DNA from: Plantactinospora sp039889035
Lineage (GTDB): Bacteria > Actinomycetota > Actinomycetes > Mycobacteriales > Micromonosporaceae
DNA: 64,000 bases
Direction of reading: 5' to 3'
Assembly: GCA_039889035.1 (NCBI GenBank)
Contig: JBDQQY010000020.1
Span: forward strand, 121,665 to 185,664
Part shown: positions 15,072-23,178 of the stretch, one piece after another
Layout of the letters: every line of letters begins with the position of its first letter
Numbering within the stretch: the first letter of the stretch is position 1
Notes under the pieces: model-generated
Told to the model about the DNA's origin: nothing
Database searches by the model: none
Seen by the model: only the letters and a program-made list of their open reading frames with translations
Translations under genes and position numbers: made by a program

Positions 15072-16028
15072 CTACCGGAAGCCGGCGGTCACCGCCCGGT
15101 GGTCGCTGGCCGGAGTATGGACGACCCGGGCATACGCGGCGGTGAGCCCCCGGTAGAGCACGTGGTCGGGACGGGTCAGCGGGAGGGCGGCCGGCCAGGT
15201 GAAGCCCGGTCCCCGACCGGCGTCCGCCTGGGCGTCGTTGAGCAGTTCGGTCAGCGGCTCGATCATGCGGTCGGTGGTGGCGGTGTTCAGGTCGCCGAGC
15301 ACGATCAGCCGTTCGGCCGGGTCCTGCCGGATCCGGGTGGCGAGCGCGGTCACCGTGCGGTCCCGGGTGCCGGTGTCCCCGGCCCGGGCCGAGCCGAGAT
15401 GTACGACGTAGACGACCACGTCGCCGCCGGGTGCGGCCACCACCGCCCGCAGCGCGCGGGTCCAGGCCAGCCCGGTGTCGACGCCGACGTCCTCGCGGAT
15501 CGGGAACCTGCTCCACAGCGCGATCGTGGAGACGGCCGCCCGGTACGGATAGCGCTCGGCCAGCGTCCCGGCGACCGGAGTGCGGGTCTCGCCGGAGACC
15601 TCCTGCAACCCGATCAGGTCGGCCTCGGTATCGGCCAGGCTGGCCACCGTGCCGGCCGGGTCGGGGTTGCCGGCCCGCAGGTTCTGGCTGGCCACCCGTA
15701 GCCGCACCGACCCGCCACCGCCGCCGGGCAGCCACGCCGTGCCGAAGAGCACCGCCCAGAGCAGGGCCGGCACCAGCGCCCCGGCCAGCGCGATCCGGGA
15801 CCGACGCAGCACGGCGGCGAGCACCAGCAGCGGAACTCCGAGGCCGAGGAAGGGTGCACCGCTGTCCACCAGGCTGCCCAGGCCCCGCACGTTGGGGATC
15901 AACCGGTGGCCGGCCATCAGCGCGGTCAGCAGCGCGGCCGCGACCAGGATCAGCATGCCGCGGCGCCGCCCCCGCCCGGCCGGCCCGCCATCCGCCGACT
16001 TGATCTTGCTCTCCGCCACCGACAGCAT
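15072..16028 (-). CDS. membrane-anchored endonuclease/exonuclease/phosphatase (EEP) family protein
   Basis: A 318-aa protein. The N-terminus is short, basic and cytoplasmic, followed by about three membrane helices (25-43, 60-75, 80-99), then an EEP domain (about 108-318). Catalytic motifs are visible: ASQNLRAG (N116), LIGLQEVSG (E143), VLGDLNTA and the terminal SDHRAVTAGF (D309, H310). The domain is probably extracytoplasmic, like other actinobacterial membrane EEP proteins. Substrate could be a phosphoester, nucleic acid or phospholipid. ATG 16028 has a weak ribosome site; GTG 16049 is an alternative start. Confidence 0.83.
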   Translation of the reverse strand: MLSVAESKIKSADGGPAGRGRRRGMLILVAAALLTALMAGHRLIPNVRGLGSLVDSGAPFLGLGVPLLVLAAVLRRSRIALAGALVPALLWAVLFGTAWLPGGGGGSVRLRVASQNLRAGNPDPAGTVASLADTEADLIGLQEVSGETRTPVAGTLAERYPYRAAVSTIALWSRFPIREDVGVDTGLAWTRALRAVVAAPGGDVVVYVVHLGSARAGDTGTRDRTVTALATRIRQDPAERLIVLGDLNTATTDRMIEPLTELLNDAQADAGRGPGFTWPAALPLTRPDHVLYRGLTAAYARVVHTPASDHRAVTAGFR

Positions 16029-16418
16029 CGTATCGGAGCCGGTATCCACCCGAGCCGACAACCGGACAGCCTGCGCCCAGCCGGCCGGTCCGGTCACCCC
16101 GGCCGACATCAACCAGCAGGTCGACGGCGCCCGCATCGGCCGCCCGACCATTCGGGCCAACCCCGGACGTGCCCGACCGGGCCAACGGAACTGGACCGAA
16201 CGACCGAACCGGTCGATCTTCGACACCGGCCCGGGCGGCGGAGGCGAAGCGTCCCCGACCGGCACGGCCGCCGCGACAAGACGGACATGCCACATCTGTC
16301 CGGTCCCGCTGCGGTCGGCCTCCGCTGCCGACGACTGCCCGGTTGACCAGGCAAAAGTGTGGCGCAGGCCACCCACCCGACCCGCCCCATTCAGCTCGGC
16401 GTTACCTAACCTCGGCGG
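16029..16418. other. divergent intergenic region
   Basis: 390 bp between two divergent genes. No convincing coding capacity is seen, although long frames cross it because of the GC content. The right edge carries the leaderless promoter of the 16419 gene. I see nothing else I can name. Confidence 0.5.
16407..16412 (+). promoter_or_regulatory. candidate -10 element of a leaderless promoter (16419 gene)
   Basis: TAACCT occupies -12 to -7 of the GTG at 16419, with no ribosome site between them. Confidence 0.45.
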
Positions 16419-17279
16419 GTGCATCACACGGAACACACTGATCGTGGACAGGACAACGAGGCGCAGGCTGACCGTTCGGCCGATGTCGACTCCACCGACC
16501 AGGCAAACGGCCGGCACCGGGCCGCCGCGCCGCGCCGGCTGCGCCGGACCCGGGCACTGCTCTCGTCCGGCCCGGTCCGGGTCGGTTCGGTCGCCGCGGT
16601 GGCCTGCTGCCTCGGCGCGGTGGTCTTCGTCGAGTCGCGGGCGGCGACCACACCGGCCGACCCCGCCCCGGCCAACCTGCTCGCCGAGCGCGCCGCCAGC
16701 GCCGAGCGCCAGCCCGCCTCCCGGGCCACCGAACGGGCGCCCGCGCCGACCCCGACGCCGACCGCCACCCCCTCCGTCACGCCGACCGCCCGGCCGACGG
16801 TGGCCCGGACCAAGGTCGCCCGGGCCAGCAAGAAGCCCAGCCGGCCGACCCCGGTCGCCGGGCTCACCCAGGCACAGATGGACAACGCGCACACCATCGT
16901 CCAGGTCGGGGTGAAGATGGACATCCCGCGCCGGGGGCTGGTGGTAGCGATCGCCACCGCCATGCAGGAGAGCAACCTCTACAACCTGGCCAGCGGCGTA
17001 CTGCCGGAATCGCTGGACTACCCGAACCAGGGCGTCGGCTACGACCACGACTCGGTCGGGCTGTTCCAGCAACGGCCCAGCTCCGGCTGGGGCACCGTCG
17101 CGGACCTGATGCGCCCGGCGTACGCGGCCGAGCAGTTCTACGCGGCCCTGCTCCAGATCCCCGGCTGGCAGGAGATGAGCGTGACCGGCGCCGCGCAGGC
17201 GGTGCAGGTCTCCGCGTTCCCCGACGCGTACGCCCAGCACGAGGGGCGGGCCGGAACCGTGGTCGGTGCACTGGTCTGA
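16419..17279 (+). CDS. membrane-anchored extracellular lysozyme-fold protein
   Basis: A 286-aa protein. It has a 50-residue cytoplasmic N-terminus, one membrane helix (about 53-72), an Ala/Pro/Thr-rich wall-spanning linker (about 75-147) and a C-terminal domain (150-286). That domain is seen in Micromonosporaceae cell-wall hydrolases, with AIATAMQESNLYNLASG (E184 as candidate catalytic acid), DHDSVGLFQQRPSSGWG and an Ala/Tyr-rich helix. The pattern suggests a transglycosylase-like fold facing peptidoglycan, but no separate NlpC/P60 or M23 domain is present. It starts at GTG with a correctly placed TAACCT. It is convergent with the SpeE-like operon. Confidence 0.7.
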   Translation: MHHTEHTDRGQDNEAQADRSADVDSTDQANGRHRAAAPRRLRRTRALLSSGPVRVGSVAAVACCLGAVVFVESRAATTPADPAPANLLAERAASAERQPASRATERAPAPTPTPTATPSVTPTARPTVARTKVARASKKPSRPTPVAGLTQAQMDNAHTIVQVGVKMDIPRRGLVVAIATAMQESNLYNLASGVLPESLDYPNQGVGYDHDSVGLFQQRPSSGWGTVADLMRPAYAAEQFYAALLQIPGWQEMSVTGAAQAVQVSAFPDAYAQHEGRAGTVVGALV

Positions 17280-17297
17280 GCGGTACGCCGGACCGGT

Positions 17298-18908
17298 TCA
17301 GTAGCGGCGCCACTCCGCGCGGGCGTACTCCAGCACCCGGGGGTGCAGCAGGGTGGACGGCGGCAGCTCCAGCCGGTGCCGGTCCGGCGGGAAGTTCGTG
17401 GCGGCCCGCAGCGTCCCGGCGTCCAGGTAGCGCAGTGCGGGTACCTCGGCCGGCAGCCCCAGCACCGGCGCGTCCGGCCCGGGAGCGGCGAGCAGGAACC
17501 CCCAGTCGCCGAACGAGGGCACGTCGACGTGGTACGGCAGCGTGCCGAACCCGGCCGACCGCAGCGACGCCTCGACGCACCAGTACGAGCGGGGCGCGAA
17601 GTACGGCGAACCGGCCTGCACCACCACCCGGCCCCGGTCGGCGACCACCGCCCGGACCAGCGAGTAGAACTCCACCGAGTAGAGCTTCGCGGTCGCCGTC
17701 TCGTCCGGGTCCGGCAGGTCCACCACCACCGCGTCGAATCGGGCCGGCTGGGTGCGCAGCCAGCCGAAGGCGTCGGCGTTGACGATCCGGACCCGGGGGT
17801 CGGCGAAGGCGTCCCCGTTCAGCGCCCGCAGTTGCGGCTCGGTCCGGGCCAGCCGGACCACCGCCGGATCCAGCTCCACCACGGTCACCGAGCCGACGTC
17901 GGGATAGCGCAGCACTTCCCGTACGGCCAGCCCGTCGCCGCCGCCGAGGACCAGTACCGAGCGCCGGCTGCCGTCGAGTGCCGGATGCACCAGCGCCTCG
18001 TGGTAGCGGTACTCGTCGACCGAACTGAACTGGAGGTCCCCGTTGAGATAGAGCCGCAGGTCGGTGACGCCCTGCGAGGCCAGCGGCACCGACCGGGTCA
18101 GCACGATCTCCTGGTACGCGCTGCGCTCGGCGTGCACCACCGGATCCCGGAAGAGCTGCTGCCGGGCGGTCACCTCGAAGTCGGCGGCGGTCAGGTAGGC
18201 GTACCCGAGAACGAGGCCGACCGCGACGGTGCCGGCGGCCAGCGCGACCCGGACCCGGGCGGTCAGCTCCCGCCGGAAGACCGTGCCGACCAGCGCCAGC
18301 CCGGCCAGCGCGTTCACCACCCCGACCACCAGTACGCCCCGGAGCTGGCCGAAGAAGGGCATCAGCAGGAACGGGAAGGCGAGGCCGCCGAGCAGCGCGC
18401 CGACGTAGTCGGCGGCGAACAGGTCGGCGACGGCGCTGCCGGCGGACTGTTCGCGGATCCGCTGCAACAGCACCATCAGCAGCGGGATCTCCGCCCCGAT
18501 CAGCAGCCCGAGCAGCAGGGCGGTGCCGACCAGGGCCGGCGCGTAGAGGTCGAGCCAGGCGAAGGCGGCGTAGAGGCCGAGCACCGAGAGTCCGCCGAAG
18601 AGCGCGAGGGCGAGTTCGACGACCGCGAACGCGGCGGCGGCCCGGTGCTGGAACGGCTTGGCGACCAGCGCCCCGATGCCCATCGCGAAGACCATCACGC
18701 CGAGCACGATCGACGCCTGGCCGACGGTGTCCCCGATCAGGTAGCTGCCGAGCGCCACCAGGGCCAGCTCGTAGACCAGGCCGCAGGCGGCGCAGACGAA
18801 GACCGCGCCGAGCACCGCCGCCCGGGCCGCCCGCCGCCGTGGCCGATCCGCCGACGCGCTCGGCGCGACCTCCGGCTCCGCACCGGGGTCGGGACGGGTC
18901 GCGGTCAT
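17298..18908 (-). CDS. speE: membrane SpeE-like polyamine aminopropyltransferase
   Basis: A 536-aa protein. The N-terminal half (about 30-245) has roughly seven to eight membrane helices. The C-terminal half is a spermidine-synthase domain with DEYRYHEALVHPAL, the decarboxy-SAM/MTA-binding loop VLVLGGGDG (about 322), VTVVELDP, and VVVDLPDPDE in place of the usual DSTDP (both aspartates kept). The core therefore looks competent for aminopropyl transfer, though the acceptor may differ from putrescine. Membrane-fused SpeE proteins of this length occur in actinobacteria (M. tuberculosis Rv2601, from memory). It is the last gene of a six-gene operon; ATG 18908 overlaps the previous stop by 4 bp. 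Confidence 0.88.
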   Translation of the reverse strand: MTATRPDPGAEPEVAPSASADRPRRRAARAAVLGAVFVCAACGLVYELALVALGSYLIGDTVGQASIVLGVMVFAMGIGALVAKPFQHRAAAAFAVVELALALFGGLSVLGLYAAFAWLDLYAPALVGTALLLGLLIGAEIPLLMVLLQRIREQSAGSAVADLFAADYVGALLGGLAFPFLLMPFFGQLRGVLVVGVVNALAGLALVGTVFRRELTARVRVALAAGTVAVGLVLGYAYLTAADFEVTARQQLFRDPVVHAERSAYQEIVLTRSVPLASQGVTDLRLYLNGDLQFSSVDEYRYHEALVHPALDGSRRSVLVLGGGDGLAVREVLRYPDVGSVTVVELDPAVVRLARTEPQLRALNGDAFADPRVRIVNADAFGWLRTQPARFDAVVVDLPDPDETATAKLYSVEFYSLVRAVVADRGRVVVQAGSPYFAPRSYWCVEASLRSAGFGTLPYHVDVPSFGDWGFLLAAPGPDAPVLGLPAEVPALRYLDAGTLRAATNFPPDRHRLELPPSTLLHPRVLEYARAEWRRY

Positions 18909-19774
18909 CGGCTTCGACCGCGGCTGCGGCGGCCCTTCCGGGGTACGGCCGCGCTGCCGGCGCCCGGGCTCGATGCGGTGGCGGACGCGACCGGCGGCGG
19001 AGCCTGGTGCCGGCGCTCGAACACGCCGATCGCCAGGAAGAGGGCGGTGAGCAGGAAGAGCCCGGCGGCGCCGAGCAGCAGGACCCAGCGGTCACGCCAG
19101 AAGTCGTTTCCGGGGTCGGGCAGCGGCGAGGGTGCCGCCCCGGCCGCCGGGGTCACGGCCCGGGCCGCCGAGCCGGAGCCGGTCTCCGAGACCAGCAGCG
19201 GCAGCAGGACCGCTGCCTGGCAGACCGCCCAGCCGGGATCGTCGACGAACCGGTCGGCGTCGACGCCGAGCCGCTGTAGCCCCCGGTCGAAGTCGATGTG
19301 CGCCAGGTCGGTGGAGCTGCTCACCCGGTACGAGGCGCTGTCGTTCGACTCGCTGCTCGCCGAGGTGTACCAGACCGCCGCGTCGACCTCCACCCAGCGG
19401 GGACAGCGGGCCGGGTCGCTGTCCACCGCGACGTTGTCGCCGAGGTTGGAGCCGACGCTGACCGGTGCGGCGCCGTACGCCGCTGCGCCGGTACGCAGCC
19501 GCCAGCCGTAGCAGATCTGCTGTGTCGTGTGCGCCCGCTGGAGCAGCGTGACGGTGTCGGTCCGCTCGGCGGGCTCGGGCGGCGACACCACCGTGCTGTC
19601 GTCGTCAGGGCTCAGCGCCCCGAAGACGACGAATCCCACGATGGCCAGGCTCACGACGACCGCCAGGACGATCTTGAGTCGCTTGGCGGTCTTCTCGGCC
19701 ACCTTCGCCCGCCCGGCGGCGATCCAGCGCGCGTTCGCGCTCCCCGCGCCGCTTCCCTTTCCGCCGCCGGCCAT
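18905..19774 (-). CDS. two-TM protein of unknown function in the SpeE/DUF350 operon
   Basis: A 289-aa protein I do not recognise. It has a basic N-terminus, a helix at about 34-53, a 175-residue extracytoplasmic domain, a second helix near 230-252 and a very basic, Pro/Ala-rich cytoplasmic tail ending RKGRRSRGRSR. The outer domain has three cysteines (QQICYGW, ARCPRW, WAVCQAAV) and a Ser-rich stretch TSASSESNDSASY. It overlaps DUF350 by 1 bp (TGATG) upstream and the SpeE gene by 4 bp downstream, so it is firmly in the operon. From memory it has no counterpart in the mycobacterial version of the cluster. Confidence 0.8.
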   Translation of the reverse strand: MAGGGKGSGAGSANARWIAAGRAKVAEKTAKRLKIVLAVVVSLAIVGFVVFGALSPDDDSTVVSPPEPAERTDTVTLLQRAHTTQQICYGWRLRTGAAAYGAAPVSVGSNLGDNVAVDSDPARCPRWVEVDAAVWYTSASSESNDSASYRVSSSTDLAHIDFDRGLQRLGVDADRFVDDPGWAVCQAAVLLPLLVSETGSGSAARAVTPAAGAAPSPLPDPGNDFWRDRWVLLLGAAGLFLLTALFLAIGVFERRHQAPPPVASATASSPGAGSAAVPRKGRRSRGRSR

Positions 19775-20199
19775 CAGCTGATCGCGGCCGCGATCACGGC
19801 CCCGGTCGACAGGTGCACCACTGCCGAGACCCAGACCGCCGGGTGCGGCTCCGGGTCGACCAGGATCTCGCCGAGCTGCCCCGGAGTGGCCAGGTCGAGC
19901 AGGAGGAACGCCCCGGCCATGATCAGCAACCCGAGCAGCCCGTACGCCGCACAGCTCACGATCCCCTCGACGAAGTCGTCGTGGCTGACCACGATCGCGG
20001 TGGTGACGATGACGCCCACCCCGGCCAGGTTGGAGGCGAGCAGCAGCGCGGCGTTGCGGTTGCGGTCGGCCCAGATCAGGTCGTGCAGCCGGCCCGGGGT
20101 GGCCATGTCGACCAGCAGGTAGCCGACGGCCATCAGCACGAGCCCGACCACCCCGTAGGCGAGGGTGGCCAGCAGGTCGGTGGCGAGGGTCGTCAACAC
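19774..20199 (-). CDS. DUF350 membrane protein
   Basis: A 141-aa protein with four membrane helices arranged as two similar halves. Each half ends in a LL(V/L)D(M/L)ATPG motif (YLLVDMATPGRLHDLIW and FLLLDLATPGQLGEILV), the DUF350 signature. The family includes E. coli YjfL, which lies near a glutathionylspermidine-synthetase-like ATP-grasp gene, so polyamine linkage recurs around this family. ATG 20199 has GGAG upstream. It is followed directly by the two-TM gene through TGATG. Confidence 0.85.
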   Translation of the reverse strand: MLTTLATDLLATLAYGVVGLVLMAVGYLLVDMATPGRLHDLIWADRNRNAALLLASNLAGVGVIVTTAIVVSHDDFVEGIVSCAAYGLLGLLIMAGAFLLLDLATPGQLGEILVDPEPHPAVWVSAVVHLSTGAVIAAAIS

Positions 20200-20256
20200 A
20201 TCAGGCTCCGGAGGGATGAGGAGGTGGGGGTGATGATGGGACGGGACGCTGCCCGG

Positions 20257-20682
20257 TTACTTGCCGGCGCCGGGACCGCCGCCCCGGACCGAACTGCCGC
20301 GCCCCCAGCCCCAGGCGTTGCCGACCGTGCTGGAGTAGCGGGGATAGGCGGTGACCAGGCGCTCCAGCATGATCAGCGAGCCGCCGGCCAGCGGCAGGAT
20401 CACCACCGAATCCTCGTCGTAGCGCAGATAGACGCCGCTGGCGTCGACGTACTGGTCGGCCGGCCGCCACGCCTCGGTGATCTCGTCGGCGACCACGCTC
20501 GGCGACTTGTCCGAGCGGTACGCGGTCGCGTCCCCGCCGATGTCCTGGGCCGCCGCCCGGGTGTACCGGTCCTGCACGTAGCCGCGCGGGGAGAAGTTGC
20601 CGTGGAAGATGGCGAAGCCGGCGACCAGGGCGCCCACCAGTGCGAACGCGCCACCGACCACGAACCATCTGCGGTACGTCAT
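20257..20682 (-). CDS. DUF4247 membrane-anchored protein
   Basis: A 141-aa protein with an N-terminal anchor helix (about 7-27) and a small outer domain (SPRGYVQDRYTRAAAQDIGG, then SPSVVADEITEAWRPADQYV and YLRYDEDSVVILP). It ends in a Gly/Trp-rich tail (GWGRGSSVRGGGPGAGK). This is the DUF4247 family, which accompanies SpeE-type genes in actinobacteria. Biochemical function is unknown. The start overlaps the DUF2617 stop by 4 bp; 57 bp separate it from DUF350. Confidence 0.82.
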   Translation of the reverse strand: MTYRRWFVVGGAFALVGALVAGFAIFHGNFSPRGYVQDRYTRAAAQDIGGDATAYRSDKSPSVVADEITEAWRPADQYVDASGVYLRYDEDSVVILPLAGGSLIMLERLVTAYPRYSSTVGNAWGWGRGSSVRGGGPGAGK

Positions 20683-21215
20683 ACCGCCGTCACCACCGTT
20701 TCCGTCTCCACCAGTTCGCCGCTCTGCGGGTACGCGTGCCAGCTACGCCAACCGATCCGGCCGGTCCCGGCACCGCCCGGATCGGTCCGGTGCACCACCC
20801 GCAGCGCGGTGATCGCGTCCGGGCCGCCGGGAAAGACCCCGACCAGCGCGTACGGGTCGTCGGCGAGGTCGTGCCGCAGCCGGGCGGTCGCGGCCGACAT
20901 CTGCCCCGGCGACAGCCGCCGCACCCGGGCGGTGAACCGGTAGCCGGTGGCCGGATCGGTCAGCGTCGCCGGCAGCTCGGGGCGCCGGCCGGGCAGGCAG
21001 GCCACCGTCTCGATCAGCCCACCGCCGGGACCTTCCAGCACCATCTGGTGGGAGGCGCCGAGCAGTCGGAGTTGGAGCCGGGTCCCGGGCCGGCCCAGGT
21101 GTGCCAGCCGGCCCAGGTCGAGCAGGTGGAGCGCGGGCTGTTCCGGGGTGTCCAGCGCGAGGCTCAGCTCGGCGGCGGTGGTGTCCTCGTAGGCGGTGCG
21201 CAGGGTGACCAGCAT
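20679..21215 (-). CDS. DUF2617 protein
   Basis: A 178-aa soluble protein. It opens MLVTLRTAYEDTTAAELSLA and contains ASHQMVLEGPGGGLIETVAC, then YRFTARVRRLSPGQM, consistent with DUF2617. There is no membrane segment or signal peptide. It sits between DUF4178 (4-bp gap) and DUF4247 (4-bp overlap), so it is probably translated with them. Function unknown; its cytoplasmic position suggests an accessory or enzyme-binding role for the membrane components. Confidence 0.8.
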   Translation of the reverse strand: MLVTLRTAYEDTTAAELSLALDTPEQPALHLLDLGRLAHLGRPGTRLQLRLLGASHQMVLEGPGGGLIETVACLPGRRPELPATLTDPATGYRFTARVRRLSPGQMSAATARLRHDLADDPYALVGVFPGGPDAITALRVVHRTDPGGAGTGRIGWRSWHAYPQSGELVETETVVTAV

Positions 21216-21219
21216 CGTC

Positions 21220-21888
21220 TCAGCCGATCCGCCCCGCCGCCGGGCCGTCGGCGCCGTCCGTCGCCTGTGGATAGATCAGCACCTCGGCCCGGTGCAGCCG
21301 CTCGCCGGTGCCGACCTCCCAGCGCTCGCTGTCGCCGTACGCCTCGAAGGAGAGCGGGGAGCCGTCGGTGGCGACGTAGTCGTGGTAGCGGACCGTGCCG
21401 GTCGGGTGCAGTCCGGTGCTGCCGGCCGAGGTGAAGGTGGCCCGCCCCGACTCGTCCCGCCGGTACCGCCGGCCGCCGACCTCCAGCTCGGCCGGGCCCG
21501 GACTGATGTCAACGTCCGGCAGCGCGGTCCAGAGCACCAGTTCCAGGTCGGGGTCCTCCTCGACCGAGAGCCAGAGCTTGCCGCCGTGCGCGTCGTCGAG
21601 CAGGTGTTCGGTCCAGCCCCAGGCGCCCTCCCGGAACCGCAGCGTGCCGCGTACTCCGTACGAGGTGTGCCGGATCTCCACCAGGTCGCCGGGCTTGAGG
21701 GTGCGCGGGTCGCCGCGCAGCGCGTCGGCGTCGTCGTCGGCGCTCCGGAACGGATCGGTCACCCGTCTCCCGGCCGGCCCGGCGGCCCGCTTCCGGGCGG
21801 TACGCAGCGCGACCACCGCCACCAGCACGCCCGCCGCCGCGACCAGCAGACCCGCCGCCGCCACCAGGTACGCCGTCGCCCCGTCCAA
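21220..21888 (-). CDS. DUF4178 protein, first gene of the SpeE/DUF350 operon
   Basis: A 222-aa protein with an N-terminal membrane helix (about 6-28; LVAAAGLLVAAAGVLVAVVA) and a DUF4178 beta-rich domain (about 60-215; LKPGDLVEIRHTSYGVRGTL, RYHDYVATDGSPLSFEAYG, WEVGTGERLHRAEVLIYP). The start is read as TTG 21888 because GAGAGGAG lies 7 nt upstream; the frame extends to 21957 without a ribosome site. As the first gene, its upstream gap (21889-22062) should hold the operon promoter. DUF4178 proteins co-occur with DUF350 and SpeE homologues; the chemistry is undefined. Confidence 0.82.
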   Translation of the reverse strand: MDGATAYLVAAAGLLVAAAGVLVAVVALRTARKRAAGPAGRRVTDPFRSADDDADALRGDPRTLKPGDLVEIRHTSYGVRGTLRFREGAWGWTEHLLDDAHGGKLWLSVEEDPDLELVLWTALPDVDISPGPAELEVGGRRYRRDESGRATFTSAGSTGLHPTGTVRYHDYVATDGSPLSFEAYGDSERWEVGTGERLHRAEVLIYPQATDGADGPAAGRIG

Positions 21889-22062
21889 CGCCCGCGCTCC
21901 TCTCGATCCCGCTGGGCGCCGACGGTAACAAGGCGACGCACGCCGCCGACAGGGCATGATCGAAAGTGCAGCCGGTAGGCCGGGCGAGTATCGCCGGACG
22001 GCCAGCCGCCCGTCCGGCGGGCTCGGCCGGGCCGGCGTCGGGTCCCCCCGGCGATGCCCTGG

Positions 22063-22509
22063 TCAGGGGCGCTTCGGCAGCACCACGATCTGCCCGAAGA
22101 ACTCGTCGATCCGCCGAATCACGTCGTTGAAGTCGTCGAGGTCGATCGGCTTGGTGACGTACGCGTTGGCCCGCAGGTTGTAGCTGCCGAGGATGTCCGT
22201 GTCGGCGTTGGACGTGGTCAGCACGACGATCGGGATCGTCCGCAGGTTGTCGTCGCTCTTGACCTGGTTGAGCACCTGCCGACCGTCCATCCGGGGCATG
22301 TTCAGGTCCAGCAGGATCATGTCCGGCCGGGGAGCCTCCCGGTGCCGCCCCTCCTGGTGCAGGAACTCCATCGCCTCCTGGCCGTCGCCGACCACGTCGA
22401 TCGCCTTCGGCACCTCCGAGGTGGCCAATGCCTCCTCGATCATCAGGACGTCGCCCGGGTCGTCGTCGACGACCAGGATGCGTACGGGGTTCGGCTCGGC
22501 TGCGTGCAC
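22063..22509 (-). CDS. stand-alone response regulator (CheY/Rcp1-like)
   Basis: A 148-aa single receiver domain with no output domain. VVDDDPGD forms the acidic pocket, D68 (MILLDLNMPRMDG) is the phospho-acceptor, VVLTTSNA supplies the switch Thr, and VTKPID the lysine. The long form with QVKSDDNLRTIPIV is typical of Rcp1-like regulators that receive phosphate from hybrid or phytochrome-type kinases. No kinase gene is adjacent. GTG 22509 follows AGGCAGG. Confidence 0.88.
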   Translation of the reverse strand: MHAAEPNPVRILVVDDDPGDVLMIEEALATSEVPKAIDVVGDGQEAMEFLHQEGRHREAPRPDMILLDLNMPRMDGRQVLNQVKSDDNLRTIPIVVLTTSNADTDILGSYNLRANAYVTKPIDLDDFNDVIRRIDEFFGQIVVLPKRP

Positions 22510-22615
22510 GGCATACCTGCCTCTGGTCGTCGGGATGGAACGGCAGCGACCCGCGTCACCAGCCTACGGTCCGGCAAGCTGTCGACCATCGACGCGGCGT
22601 GCGAACTTTAACCGA

Positions 22616-22960
22616 TCAGCGGTCGCCCAATGCGGCCGGGTCATGCTGTTCCCGGTCATAACGGAGCAAGTCGTCCAGGCCGCTGATCCGCAACACCCGC
22701 TCGACCCGCCCCGTCGCACCGGTCAACCGCAGCCAGCCGCCCCGGGAGCCTGCCCGGTCGTCCCCCCGGACGAACGCCGCCAGGCCGCTGGAGTCGCAGA
22801 AGGTCAGCTCCGCGAGGTCGGCGAGCAGGCGATGGTGCCCGTCGTCGACCAACTGGTCGATCTCCGCGCCGAGCGTCGGCGCGGTGGTGACGTCCAGTTC
22901 GCCGGCCAGGTGGAGGCGCACCATTCGGGAGTGCGCCACATGCCTGACGGAGAAAACCAC
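22616..22960 (-). CDS. STAS-domain anti-sigma factor antagonist
   Basis: A 114-aa STAS protein containing TFCDSSGLAAFV, the conserved DSSG motif where partner kinases phosphorylate the serine (S57/S58). It probably takes part in a partner-switching sigma-factor or stress pathway, although no anti-sigma kinase is in the window. GTG 22960 is preferred because GGAGG lies just upstream; the frame extends to TTG 22987 without a ribosome site. It lies 106 bp upstream of the response-regulator gene on the same strand. Confidence 0.82.
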   Translation of the reverse strand: MVFSVRHVAHSRMVRLHLAGELDVTTAPTLGAEIDQLVDDGHHRLLADLAELTFCDSSGLAAFVRGDDRAGSRGGWLRLTGATGRVERVLRISGLDDLLRYDREQHDPAALGDR

Positions 22961-22986
22961 ACCCGCCTCCGAACGCTCGGCAGCCA

Positions 22987-23008
22987 ATACTTGCAGTCAG
23001 GCAAGTAT
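22987..23008. promoter_or_regulatory. 8-bp inverted repeat upstream of the STAS gene
   Basis: ATACTTGC-AGTCAG-GCAAGTAT is a perfect inverted repeat with 8-bp arms and a 6-bp spacer. It starts 27 bp upstream of the STAS GTG, in an AT-richer patch that could overlap the promoter. This is the form of a dimeric repressor operator. Confidence 0.5.
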
Positions 23009-23178
23009 ACGCATCGACCGGGGACCCACATCGAGGCCCCGGTGCCGGCCGACGGTACCGGGCGGCCCGTTCGCCGCCTTCCCCGGCCACCGGCCGGCGA
23101 GGCCGGTTTGCCGGGGACGGCCGGGGGAAGGCGCGCACCGGCGGCAGGGGTACGGCCTGGTCAGGAAGGAGAACGGGC

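Noticed and set aside
15072..17240. Reading the EEP protein as a 722-aa protein from 17240
   Set aside because: The extra N-terminal part runs antisense through the 16419 gene and has no domain; the membrane helices begin just after ATG 16028.
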